From Calditenuis sp032249575 (lineage in GTDB: Archaea > Thermoproteota > Nitrososphaeria_A > Caldarchaeales > Calditenuaceae), in assembly GCA_032249575.1 (NCBI GenBank), contig JAVVHL010000080.1, positions 1-5,757 of the forward strand: a DNA stretch of 5,757 bases, in the 5' to 3' direction. Position 1 is the stretch's first letter. The number at the start of each line of letters is the position of its first letter. The position numbers were made by a program, and so were the translations under genes. Positions 1-5,611 of this stretch are shown one piece after another. The notes under the pieces were generated by a model. It was not told where the DNA came from and searched no databases. It saw only the letters and a program-made list of their open reading frames with translations.

Positions 1-338
1 CACTATGCCGAACTCGCTGGCCAGTTGGTCGCTCATCAGGGGCTCGTCTGCGTACTCGGAGACGACGACGTACGTTCCGACTACCCTCGCCTCGACTCCT
101 TCTATGAGTAGGGCTGTTGAGGCACCACCAACTCTGTACGCCTTCATCAATCCTGCCGCGGTCTTATACGTCTCGACTATGGTGCCGTCCAGCAACCTTG
201 GATGTATTCCAACTTCTCCGCAACGCTGACCGGGACGAGGATCTCCGGCACATCCGTTTCGTAACCGGTGTTAACTAGAGCAACCAGATCCAGTGCGGCG
301 TCTCCGTACTTTATCCTGACCCTAACCCTGACTCCCAT
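1..338 (-). pseudogene. Retropepsin-like (clan AA aspartic protease-like) protein, frameshifted, runs off left edge
   Basis: The reverse strand from the ATG at 338 reads MGVRVRVRIKYGDAALDL, then ALVNTGYETD, PEILVPVSVAEKL, and hits a TAG after about 15 more codons. From about position 211 down to 1 the neighbouring frame stays open and continues naturally as GIHPRLLDGTIVETYKTAAG, followed by YVVVSEYADEPLMSDQLA. Restoring one G in the minus-strand run at 209-211 joins both halves into one smooth protein, so a 1-base deletion or a sequencing error is likely. The N-terminal beta strands and the (D/N)TG loop followed by a PEI.VP stretch match small single-domain archaeal retropepsin-like proteins from my knowledge of the family. 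The catalytic Asp position is Asn (NTG at residues about 23-25). The start is preceded by GGGGACC. It overlaps the last 17 bases of a possible leader ORF. The true C-terminus lies outside the window. Whether the living protein cleaves peptides is unknown. Confidence 0.6.
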
Positions 339-432
339 GGGTCCCCATCATTAGCGGCCTGACATAGCCTACCCTCTTCCTGATCAGGAGCCTCAACAGC
401 TTGACATATCCGACCCTGACCAAAAACCTCAC
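322..432 (-). CDS. Possible leaderless 36-aa leader ORF upstream of the retropepsin
   Basis: A GTG at 432 opens 36 codons that read MRFLVRVGYVKLLRLL and so on, rich in Arg, Leu and Val, ending at TAG 322-324. Support comes from the promoter: a TTTAATA box is centred 27 bases upstream of the GTG, the classical archaeal spacing for transcription that begins at the start codon. The ORF overlaps the retropepsin start (338) by 17 bases in another frame, so translation of the two could be coupled. It contains two copies of RVGYV(K/R), which mirrors a DNA direct repeat. No known family is recognised. Alternatively this is simply the 5' untranslated leader of the retropepsin, and the frame is open by chance. 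Confidence 0.33.
   Translation of the reverse strand: MRFLVRVGYVKLLRLLIRKRVGYVRPLMMGTHGSQG
360..417. repeat. Direct repeat pair flanking a perfect 12-bp palindrome
   Basis: On the plus strand tgacatagcctaccct (360-375) and tgacatatccgaccct (402-417) match at 14 of 16 bases and start 42 bases apart. Between them TCCTGATCAGGA (378-389) is a perfect 12-bp palindrome. The block lies within the possible leader ORF, and the 42-base period preserves its frame. It could be an operator, an RNA structure in the leader, or a small internal duplication of coding sequence. Confidence 0.4.
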
Positions 433-455
433 CGAGCTGACAGGAGGTCGGTCAC

Positions 456-462
456 TATTAAA
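456..462 (-). promoter_or_regulatory. TATA-like box for the leader ORF/retropepsin unit
   Basis: The minus strand reads TTTAATA at 462-456, in an AT-rich patch surrounded by GC-rich sequence. Its centre is 27 bases from the GTG at 432, which predicts a start site at or next to that codon. No other start codon downstream is at the canonical distance. Confidence 0.5.
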
Positions 463-633
463 TCATACGGGATTAGATATCCGCCCCCACATTGTTTTCG
501 GAGACAACTGTTATCAGATGAGCCGGACAATGAACGACGCAAGTCTGAGAACAGAGTGATCCGCCGAAGTCGCTTTGGTACGTTCCATCGCAGCAGAGAA
601 AGGTGTAGGACCCAAAGGGTCGGACGATAAGGC

Positions 634-641
634 ATTTTTAA
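634..641 (+). promoter_or_regulatory. TATA-like box for the permease operon
   Basis: ATTTTTAA at 634-641 is centred about 28 bases before the ATG at 666, which predicts a start site one to three bases upstream of the ATG and hence an almost leaderless transcript. The rest of the 433-665 spacer shows no operator for a metal-dependent repressor that I recognise. Confidence 0.5.
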
Positions 642-665
642 CCCGAACGCAGCACCGAAGGAGGC

Positions 666-1478
666 ATGGTCCTGCCGGAGGCCCTCGCGTTGCCCTTCGT
701 CCAGAGAGCTTACGTCGCTGCGCTGCTGGTCGGTTCGCTACTCCCAACGATTGGGAGCTTCGTGGTTCCGAAGAGGCTCTCGCTCCTCGGCGACACGTCG
801 GCCCACGTAGCCTTCGGAGCGGCGGCGTTCGCGTCCCTGATCGGCATCGCCTTCACCGACGCCCTCGCGGTCCCTATGACGGCCCTCGCTACGGTGCTGA
901 TGTTGCGGCTGATAAGAGGTTTCGGGGTGAGCGGTGACGTGGCGCTGACTGTCTTCCTGACGGCAGGTGCGGCGCTCGCCTCGGCCTCGATAAGCCTTGG
1001 GTCCCGCGTCAACCTTCAGGCGGTCCTCTTCGGCTCGATCCTCCTCGTCGGACAGGAGGACCTCTTGGTGATGGCCGTTATCACGGCCGTAGTCATCGGC
1101 ATCGTCGCGTTCCGGTTCGGCGACCTGATACTGTTCACGCTCAACGAGGAGCTGGCTCGGCTGAAGGGCATCAGGACCGAGCTGCTGGAGACGCTCTTCG
1201 CGGTGGTCGTGGCCGTCTCGATCACCGAATCGATGAAGCTGATGGGCGTGCTGATGGTTACGTCGCTATTGGTGCTCCCTGTGGTCGCGGCTTCGTCGGT
1301 CTGCACGTCCCTGAAGAGGTCGATAGCCACATCGGTGGCCATCGCTGAGCTCTCCACCATCTCATCCGTCTCACTCTCCTATGCTGTCGGACTACCTCCC
1401 AGCTCGTTGACGGTCCTGATGCTGCTCGCGTTACTGCTTGTGATGGGACTGGCGGGAAGGAGGGGCCTCACCATCTGA
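666..1478 (+). CDS. ABC-3 family metal ABC transporter permease (ZnuB/MntB-like)
   Basis: A 270-residue polytopic inner-membrane protein, the usual size for this family. It would form the homodimeric channel that brings Zn2+, Mn2+ or Fe2+ into the cell. Family signatures seen: PFVQRAYVAALLVG near residues 10-23; a loop RLSLLGDTSAHVAFGA at 37-52, matching the family's R-L-S-L-x-G-D-x-x-A-H-x-A-F stretch; LFGSILLV at 121-128; the cytoplasmic EELARLKGI at 141-149, presumed to contact the ATPase; and GVLMVTSLLVLPVVAAS at 184-200. About seven or eight hydrophobic segments are visible. The ATG at 666 is the first start codon after an in-frame TAA at 639-641 and fits the usual N-terminus. A TTG at 690, 8 bases after CCGGAGG, is a less likely start. 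No partner ATPase or metal-binding protein is in the window, so the metal cannot be named. The next gene follows after 4 bases and is probably co-transcribed. Confidence 0.88.
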   Translation: MVLPEALALPFVQRAYVAALLVGSLLPTIGSFVVPKRLSLLGDTSAHVAFGAAAFASLIGIAFTDALAVPMTALATVLMLRLIRGFGVSGDVALTVFLTAGAALASASISLGSRVNLQAVLFGSILLVGQEDLLVMAVITAVVIGIVAFRFGDLILFTLNEELARLKGIRTELLETLFAVVVAVSITESMKLMGVLMVTSLLVLPVVAASSVCTSLKRSIATSVAIAELSTISSVSLSYAVGLPPSSLTVLMLLALLLVMGLAGRRGLTI

Positions 1479-1483
1479 GGGGG
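1477..1483 (+). promoter_or_regulatory. Shine-Dalgarno sequence that bears on the start of the next gene
   Basis: GAGGGGG overlaps the permease stop codon (TGA 1476-1478). It lies 8 bases before a TTG at 1492, ideal spacing, but directly abuts the GTG at 1483. The TTG may therefore be the true start, which would shorten the protein by three residues. Confidence 0.45.
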
Positions 1484-2712
1484 TGCGCGGTTTGAGGGGC
1501 GTCCAGGGATCGTTGTGGCCTGTCGTCGTTGCAGTGTTGCTGATGCTCGCGACTCAGGTACCAATGACGGCGCTGGCAGAGGAGGGGTCGCTCGTCGTGG
1601 AGGTCCTGAGGTCTCCGGACCCGTACGAGGTGAAGATAGTGATAGAGGGACCTGGAGGGACGTGGACCTTCGAGGGGAGGTCGAGCGTGTCGCTGACCGG
1701 CGTCACGAGCGGGACCTACACCGTCAAGGTCTACTACAGGGGTTATCTGGTAGCGACGAGGGCTGTGGTCGTAAACAGGGACAACATAGCGCTCTCGATA
1801 CCGATACCGTTCGTCGACGTCGTGCTTCGGGCCGTCGACCTGAAGGGAAGGGAGCTCTCGGGAAGGCTCTACGCGAAGGTCGAGCCGAGGGACGGCTACA
1901 GCGACCTGACCGTCTCCGGCAGCTCGATCGTGATCAGGAGGGCCCTCGAGCCCGTTGCCTACTCCGTCTACGTCGAGTGGGAGAGCCCGCTCTACGCTAA
2001 AAGGGCCAGCGCCAACCTGACCGAGCCCGCCTGGTCCCTGGTGAGGAGGGGAACGGTGCAGCTGCCTGTGACAGATCTGGCGATCTCGGTCATCGACAAG
2101 GAGGGGAAGGGAGTGGGAGGAGCGGAGGTCAGGATAGCCAATCAGGTCCTGACGACGGGCGACGACGGTAGGATCGTGGTTCAGAGGGTCCCGGTGGAGT
2201 ACAGGGGCGAGCCTGTCAGCTACGATTTGGAGGTCAGGTACATGGGCTACCTCGTGTACCGCGGATCGGTCCTAACCTCCACCACGAACTACGCCTTCAC
2301 CTTCACCGCCGATCTGAGGAAGCTCACGGTTTTGGTGCTGGGCGAGGCTGGACAGGGCATCCCCAACGCCAAGGTCTCCCTGCTCAGGGAGGGGAACGAG
2401 GTAGGGACTGCCTTCACGGATTCGGGCGGAAGGGCTTCCTTCGAGGGCGTTATACCTGTTGAGCATTTCCTCCGCGTGGAGTACAAGTCGCTCTCCCAAA
2501 CCCTCAGGCTGCTTCCCTCGCAGATGACCGGGAGGCCGATAACCGTTCAGCTTCCCGTCTACGTCGAGCTCGGAGGCGTGCCCCTCTCTACCGTCCAGCT
2601 TTACGTCCTCGTCGGAGGCGCGGTCATCGCTGTAATCGCCGTTGCGGTCTCAGCTTTTCTGCTCGTGAGGAGGAGGGCGAGGAAGGTCAGGGTAGTGGGC
2701 CCAATATACTGA
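1483..2712 (+). CDS. Secreted, membrane-anchored protein with carboxypeptidase-regulatory-like/Ig-like repeats
   Basis: A 409-residue protein, counted from GTG 1483 (TTG 1492 is an alternative). Residues 11-32 form a signal peptide or signal anchor ending in TALA, followed by EEGSL, so cleavage after Ala32 is plausible. The body is beta-rich. At 198-277 one unit begins DLAISVIDKEGKGVGGAEV and carries TTGDDGRIVV. At 279-356 a second begins LTVLVLGEAGQGIPNAKV and carries AFTDSGGRASFEGV. Both show the D/G-G-x-x-x-F/V pattern of CarboxypepD_reg-like or prealbumin-like beta sandwiches. Residues 36-197 appear to be two more diverged units. A C-terminal transmembrane helix at about 372-395 is followed by RRRARK, placing the repeats outside the cell. 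No catalytic residues are seen. It follows the permease by 4 bases, so a role at the envelope linked to uptake is possible, but this is inference. It might equally be an adhesion or S-layer associated protein. Confidence 0.75.
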   Translation: MRGLRGVQGSLWPVVVAVLLMLATQVPMTALAEEGSLVVEVLRSPDPYEVKIVIEGPGGTWTFEGRSSVSLTGVTSGTYTVKVYYRGYLVATRAVVVNRDNIALSIPIPFVDVVLRAVDLKGRELSGRLYAKVEPRDGYSDLTVSGSSIVIRRALEPVAYSVYVEWESPLYAKRASANLTEPAWSLVRRGTVQLPVTDLAISVIDKEGKGVGGAEVRIANQVLTTGDDGRIVVQRVPVEYRGEPVSYDLEVRYMGYLVYRGSVLTSTTNYAFTFTADLRKLTVLVLGEAGQGIPNAKVSLLREGNEVGTAFTDSGGRASFEGVIPVEHFLRVEYKSLSQTLRLLPSQMTGRPITVQLPVYVELGGVPLSTVQLYVLVGGAVIAVIAVAVSAFLLVRRRARKVRVVGPIY

Positions 2713-2726
2713 GACTCAAACCCACT
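2694..2726. terminator. Dyad over the converging gene ends, possible bidirectional terminator
   Basis: AGTGGG (2694-2699) and CCCACT (2721-2726) are exact inverted copies with a 21-base spacer that covers both stop codons. There is no strong T-run on either side, so termination here is a guess based on position. Confidence 0.2.
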
Positions 2727-3570
2727 CGCGGGGATACCTCCAGTCGGAGCCGTGTGCCCTCATGCTGACCCTGAAGACCTCCGGCATCATCCTCTTGTGT
2801 TGCGAGGACCTGACCATCCTGTCGACCTTCAGGACCGTCTCGAAGCTAACCCCGAGGACCTCCGCCACCTTCCTCGGATCCATCCACCTGTCGAACCTCA
2901 GGTAAAGTATGCTGTCGAGGAGGTCGTAGCTCATCCCTAGCTCGCTCTCTGCGGTGTGGTCCTCCCACAGCCTCGGCGAAGGCGGCTTCTCGATTATCCG
3001 CTCCGGGACGCCCAGGTACCTCGCGAGCTGCCTGACCTGGGTCTTGTAGAGGTCTGCAAGGGGCATCACGTCGACCCCAGCGTCGCCGTACTTCGTGAAG
3101 TAACCTATCGTGAGCTCCGACTTGTCGCTCGTCCCTATCACGAGGGAGTCCCTCAAAGCTGCCTCGGCGTGAAGGATCACCATCCGGACCCTCGCGGTCA
3201 CGTTCCCCTTGACGACCCTGTCCCTGATGCCGAGCGCTGAGACTATCGAGTTGACGATGGGCTCCACTTCGACGAGCTTCACGTTGCCCTCCGGTATGCC
3301 CAACCTGTTGACCACCTCGAAGGCGTCCTCGAGGTCCTCCCTCGGCGTGACCGATGAGGGCAATATCATGCACGTCACGTTCTCCGGGCCGAGGGCCCTA
3401 ACTGCAACGTATGCGGTCACCGTCGAATCTATCCCTCCGCTGAGCCCTATGACCCCACCCTTCTTCCTTGCGATCTCCCTCACGTAGTGCCGCAGCCTCT
3501 TCGTGAGGTAGTCGACCACAGGTGCTGGCTCTATCCTCAGCTCCCTGATGGGTATCTCGAGCCTCTGCAT
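2716..3570 (-). CDS. nadE: NAD+ synthase, ammonia-dependent
   Basis: Makes NAD+ from nicotinic acid adenine dinucleotide, ammonia and ATP, the last step of NAD synthesis, in the cytosol. The protein has 284 residues, normal for the stand-alone synthetase, and no glutaminase domain, so it uses free ammonia or ammonia from a partner. The ATP pyrophosphatase loop SGGIDST is at residues 44-50. Other family motifs are GNVTARVRM (122-130), GTSDKSELTIGYFTKYGDAG (146-165), ADLYKTQVR (172-180) and KPPSPRLW (195-202). The ATG at 3570 starts MQRLEIPIREL, has a TATA-like box at the leaderless distance, and is also preceded by GAGAGGGA. The gene is convergent with the repeat protein, with 3 bases between stop codons, and divergent from the SRPBCC gene. 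Nothing appears truncated. The assignment is very secure. Confidence 0.97.
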   Translation of the reverse strand: MQRLEIPIRELRIEPAPVVDYLTKRLRHYVREIARKKGGVIGLSGGIDSTVTAYVAVRALGPENVTCMILPSSVTPREDLEDAFEVVNRLGIPEGNVKLVEVEPIVNSIVSALGIRDRVVKGNVTARVRMVILHAEAALRDSLVIGTSDKSELTIGYFTKYGDAGVDVMPLADLYKTQVRQLARYLGVPERIIEKPPSPRLWEDHTAESELGMSYDLLDSILYLRFDRWMDPRKVAEVLGVSFETVLKVDRMVRSSQHKRMMPEVFRVSMRAHGSDWRYPREWV

Positions 3571-3593
3571 TCCCTCTCACCATTTGGGCGCCC

Positions 3594-3600
3594 GTATATG
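3594..3600 (-). promoter_or_regulatory. TATA-like box for nadE
   Basis: CATATAC on the minus strand (3600-3594) is centred about 27 bases from the nadE ATG at 3570, which predicts a leaderless mRNA. The flanking sequence is GC-rich, so the AT patch stands out. Confidence 0.42.
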
Positions 3601-3682
3601 ATCAGTTGCCCTGATGGTCAGGAGCTGTTGGCATCTGCACACCGTCTCGCGCCTTCATCGGAAACCCGACGGCCGTGGCACA

Positions 3683-3690
3683 GTTAAATT
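3683..3690 (+). promoter_or_regulatory. TATA-like box for the SRPBCC gene
   Basis: GTTAAATT at 3683-3690 is centred about 26 bases before the GTG at 3712. No Shine-Dalgarno sequence precedes the GTG, so the transcript is probably leaderless. This supports the GTG over the ATG at 3708, which meets a stop within three codons. Confidence 0.55.
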
Positions 3691-3711
3691 GACCTCGGCA
3701 GATCAAATGTC

Positions 3712-4158
3712 GTGAGGTTCGAGGGCTCGTTCGATCTGAAGGCGTCTCCAGAGACGTTCTTCAAGGTGGCGACGGACCCTAACAAGTTCAGCAAGGCCAT
3801 ACCTGACGTGAAGAAGGTGACCGTGAAGGACCAGAACAACTTCAACGTCGAGTTCACGGTATCGTTGGGACCGATAAGGGGGACGATGAAGGTGGACTTC
3901 ACCTACGAGAAGGTTGAGCCCTACAGCTTCCTCTCCGTCGTGGGGAAGGGCAGCGGCCTCCAGTCCACCGTCAACGTGAGGATAGACGCTAAGGTCACAC
4001 CTTCCTCAACGGGTTCCAAGGTCGACTGGGCAGCGGACCTCACGGTCGGAGGGCTTGTGGCCAGCGTCGGCGGCAGGCTCATCGAGAGCGTCACGAAGGA
4101 CAAGATCACCCAGATCATCGAGAACCTGCGGAAGATCGTCGAGAAGGAGGCCAGGTGA
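3712..4158 (+). CDS. CoxG-like SRPBCC (START-like) domain protein
   Basis: A 148-residue single-domain protein with no signal peptide or membrane helix. The N-terminus MRFEGSFDLKASPETFFKV is followed by TDPNKFSKAIPDVKKV, then alternating strands (FNVEFTVSLGPIRGTMKVDF), a Gly-rich turn at VGKGSG, and a C-terminal helix from about residue 112 ending KITQIIENLRKIVEKEAR. This order matches the CO dehydrogenase subunit G (CoxG) branch of the SRPBCC superfamily, which folds as a helix-grip around a hydrophobic pocket. In bacteria CoxG is tied to recruiting CO dehydrogenase to the membrane. No CO dehydrogenase genes are here, and archaeal members often occur without them, so I would not carry the function over. 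A lipid- or cofactor-binding role is the general family expectation. It is transcribed alone from its own promoter. Confidence 0.82.
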   Translation: MRFEGSFDLKASPETFFKVATDPNKFSKAIPDVKKVTVKDQNNFNVEFTVSLGPIRGTMKVDFTYEKVEPYSFLSVVGKGSGLQSTVNVRIDAKVTPSSTGSKVDWAADLTVGGLVASVGGRLIESVTKDKITQIIENLRKIVEKEAR

Positions 4159-4176
4159 CAGAGCTCTGATCGTCAC
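4155..4176 (+). terminator. Hairpin after the SRPBCC gene, possible terminator
   Basis: GTGA and TCAC arms enclose CAGAGCTCTG, a perfect 10-bp palindrome at 4159-4168, with an ATCG bulge. A T-rich stretch (ctgtttgcctcttgttcg) follows within about 25 bases. The stem begins inside the stop codon region. Archaeal termination depends mostly on T-tracts, so the support is modest. Confidence 0.3.
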
Positions 4177-4313
4177 TACGACTGTTTGCCTCTTGTTCGC
4201 TTGCGGGATAGTCTGTAAAACCTGCATCCCAATTTAGCCCGGATAGTTTCCCTTCTCTCACATGCAGTACCGGTTTGAAACATACTCTTTTCGATTAGCG
4301 ACCGTCGCGTAAG

Positions 4314-4387
4314 CGGGCCCGCCGGGACTCGAACCCGGGACCTCCGGCTCCGAAGGCCGACGCTCTATCCAGCTGAGCTACGGGCCC
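4314..4387 (-). tRNA. tRNA-Arg, anticodon UCG
   Basis: A complete cloverleaf of 74 bases. The acceptor stem GGGCCCG pairs perfectly with CGGGCCC and is followed by discriminator G at 4314. The D-arm is GCTC/GAGC with AGCTGGATA in the loop, including A20, an arginine identity base. The anticodon stem TCGGC/GCCGG encloses CTTCGGA, giving anticodon TCG, which reads CGA and possibly other CGN codons. The variable loop is AGGTC. The T-arm is CCGGG/CCCGG with TTCGAGT. No intron is present and CCA is not encoded (GCTT follows the acceptor stem), so CCA must be added enzymatically. It is convergent with the SRPBCC gene. Confidence 0.97.
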
Positions 4388-4415
4388 TGCACCAGCTCGC
4401 AGAAACAGCCCCTCA

Positions 4416-4423
4416 CTTTATAT
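4416..4423 (-). promoter_or_regulatory. TATA box of tRNA-Arg
   Basis: ATATAAAG on the minus strand (4423-4416) predicts a start site near 4393, about six bases before the mature 5' end at 4387. This fits archaeal tRNA promoters well. Confidence 0.65.
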
Positions 4424-4514
4424 CGCTATGCGATAGATCTTACCATCTGACGGAGGCAACCTTGCCTGAGCTGTGGCCGGCAGTCCCGATATCATGGGAT
4501 CTGCAAATGCACTA

Positions 4515-4637
4515 CTAGGAGGGAAGCGACTGACAAGGCATAAACTGACGATTCCTCTCCTTCGCCAATTCCGGCAGTTTCTCTGTCGCCTCCCGCCTGA
4601 CCGCAAGGGTGGTCCTTTCTCTAACATAGTCTTGCAT
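4515..4637 (-). pseudogene. Antitoxin-like (ribbon-helix-helix type) fragment, 40 codons
   Basis: The ATG at 4637 opens MQDYVRERTTLAVRREATEK, then LPELAKERNRQF, and ends at a double stop TAG TAG (4517-4512) after a tail, MPCQSLPS, that does not look like the rest. The stretch RTTLAVRRE(x)nLPELAKERN has the strand-then-helix pattern seen at the start of ribbon-helix-helix antitoxins and DNA-binding proteins (TT-h-x-V-R-R-E with a following charged helix). Family members usually need a second helix for dimerisation, which is missing, so this is probably a truncated or frame-broken remnant. A TATA-like TTTTAAAT lies about 32 bases upstream. No toxin gene is adjacent: the HTH-LAGLIDADG gene lies upstream and the tRNA downstream. 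It is too short for a firm family assignment and could still be a genuine small peptide. Confidence 0.35.
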
Positions 4638-4665
4638 CTTCGCCCGTTGGAGAGGGGTTTGGACG

Positions 4666-4673
4666 ATTTAAAA
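4666..4673 (-). promoter_or_regulatory. TATA-like element upstream of the antitoxin-like fragment
   Basis: TTTTAAAT on the minus strand predicts a start site near 4643, six bases before the ATG at 4637. The TTTAAA core is symmetric, so it could also serve the plus strand or act as the A/T-rich end of a terminator for the gene upstream. Confidence 0.3.
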
Positions 4674-4679
4674 TGTGTA

Positions 4680-4699
4680 TGGTGCCCACAGACGCACCA
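4680..4699 (-). terminator. Hairpin after the HTH-LAGLIDADG gene
   Basis: TGGTGC (4680-4685) and GCACCA (4694-4699) form an exact 6-bp stem with an 8-base loop, 34 bases past the stop codon. On the minus strand it is followed within about seven bases by ATTTTAAAT, weakly like a stem-plus-T-tract terminator. Confidence 0.3.
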
Positions 4700-4732
4700 A
4701 AATGATAAGCATGAACAATATGAGAAAGGGAA

Positions 4733-5611
4733 CTATGGGGTGGGTATGGGTATTCCTTTCCGCCTCAGGTAGTTTTCCAGCCTTGCCCTCTTCCTCTGGA
4801 TTGTAAAGTTAACAAATCGGTAGAACGCCTCATTGCTACTCTTTCGAACACGCAGTACGTAAACATCCTTCTTATGCTTGTACACTTTTCCCCTCTTAGG
4901 ATCGTAAAATGGTGTCCCTTGCCTTTGCCGAGGATAAGGTCCCGTCGTCTCTATGCCGAGTCTCTTCAGAAGTTCCTGAACGTATAGCAATAGCTCGTAG
5001 TTGGAGTTGGCGACGGTTATGCATCCATCCTCGCTAACACATCCTTCCGAGTCGAAGAAGCCCCTGAGAAACATTGCCATGCACCTTTCGCAGTGCTCAA
5101 CAAACCTCCGGATCTTTTCAATGTTGATGGGCTTCTTGCACAGCTCGTAAAGCGTCCTAGACCCGACTTCAACGTAATAGAGTCCTCTGGAACTGACCTT
5201 AACTTTCGGTGGGGGTCTATTTAGTACTCTACTTATTCTTATTGCGAACTCTTCGACGAACTCCCTATCTTTTGCCTCTAGGTTGACTGTGACTACCCTA
5301 TACCCTTTGTGGATGCGTTTTTTCTGCCAAACACATCCGTCACCAGCAATTGTACCGATGTCGTACGCTAAATCCTCAGAGGGTTCCAAGAGCTCCAGCG
5401 ATGGTATCCGTCGGCCGTTGTGCGGGTCATGTATTCCACGTACCCATTCGCTGATTGTAGATTTAGATAGTCTTAATCCGTACTTTTGTTTGATTGTCCT
5501 TCTGATCTCACCGTACGACAGACCTTGTTGACGAAGAGCAATGACGTCATTGTATATCTTTATCCGAAGCTCTCTGGGTGGGATTTTCCTTCTCTTCGTG
5601 ATGTTGTCCAT
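4733..5611 (-). CDS. Free-standing HTH-LAGLIDADG protein, putative homing endonuclease or regulator
   Basis: A 292-residue basic protein. Residues 26-59 form a helix-turn-helix of resolvase/transposase style (QQGLSYGEIRRTI, then SKSTISEWVRG). Two LAGLIDADG motifs follow, DIGTIAGDGCV at 84-94 with acidic Asp91, and FLRGFFDSEGCV at 181-192 with Glu189 at the catalytic acid position, about 98 residues apart as in single-chain two-motif enzymes. The C-terminal part has YVLRVRKSSNEAFYRFV and a basic tail. LAGLIDADG enzymes cut long DNA sites as monomers with two motifs. It is not inside an intein or a recognisable intron, so it would be a free-standing gene; an HTH-LAGLIDADG fusion could also be a regulator without nuclease activity, like WhiA. 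An in-frame TGA upstream and a strong GGAGGT fix the ATG at 5611. The gene is clearly richer in A+T than its neighbours, a sign of transfer. Confidence 0.82.
   Translation of the reverse strand: MDNITKRRKIPPRELRIKIYNDVIALRQQGLSYGEIRRTIKQKYGLRLSKSTISEWVRGIHDPHNGRRIPSLELLEPSEDLAYDIGTIAGDGCVWQKKRIHKGYRVVTVNLEAKDREFVEEFAIRISRVLNRPPPKVKVSSRGLYYVEVGSRTLYELCKKPINIEKIRRFVEHCERCMAMFLRGFFDSEGCVSEDGCITVANSNYELLLYVQELLKRLGIETTGPYPRQRQGTPFYDPKRGKVYKHKKDVYVLRVRKSSNEAFYRFVNFTIQRKRARLENYLRRKGIPIPTP

Noticed and set aside
5..229. Open frame on the plus strand at the left edge
   Set aside because: It is the reverse of the second half of the retropepsin-like gene, whose minus-strand translation has coherent protein character and continues the family pattern.
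510..560. Possible C/D box guide RNA
   Set aside because: A CTGA at 544-547 and a weak ATGA nearby are present, but the C box has mismatches and the spacing to D boxes does not fit two 10-12 base guides.
429..635. Minus-strand frame of 68 codons in the divergent spacer
   Set aside because: The composition is random-looking (Ser/Arg/Leu/Cys), no ribosome site is present, and it overlaps both promoter regions.
575..937. Plus-strand frame overlapping the permease start
   Set aside because: Arg/Gly/Pro-rich out-of-frame reading of the permease gene in GC-rich DNA.
1515..2000. 161-codon plus-strand frame
   Set aside because: Shadow of the repeat protein gene; strings of R, G and E without any domain pattern.
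2846..3373. 175-codon minus-strand frame
   Set aside because: Shadow of nadE in a neighbouring frame; nadE itself has every catalytic motif.
4314..4387. tRNA as an integration site with a duplicated attachment sequence
   Set aside because: No second copy of the tRNA 3' half occurs in the window, and the foreign-looking block lies on the 5' side of the tRNA.
4473..4772. 99-codon plus-strand frame
   Set aside because: It crosses the end of the HTH-LAGLIDADG gene and the antitoxin-like fragment on the other strand, has no promoter or ribosome site, and shows no recognisable pattern.
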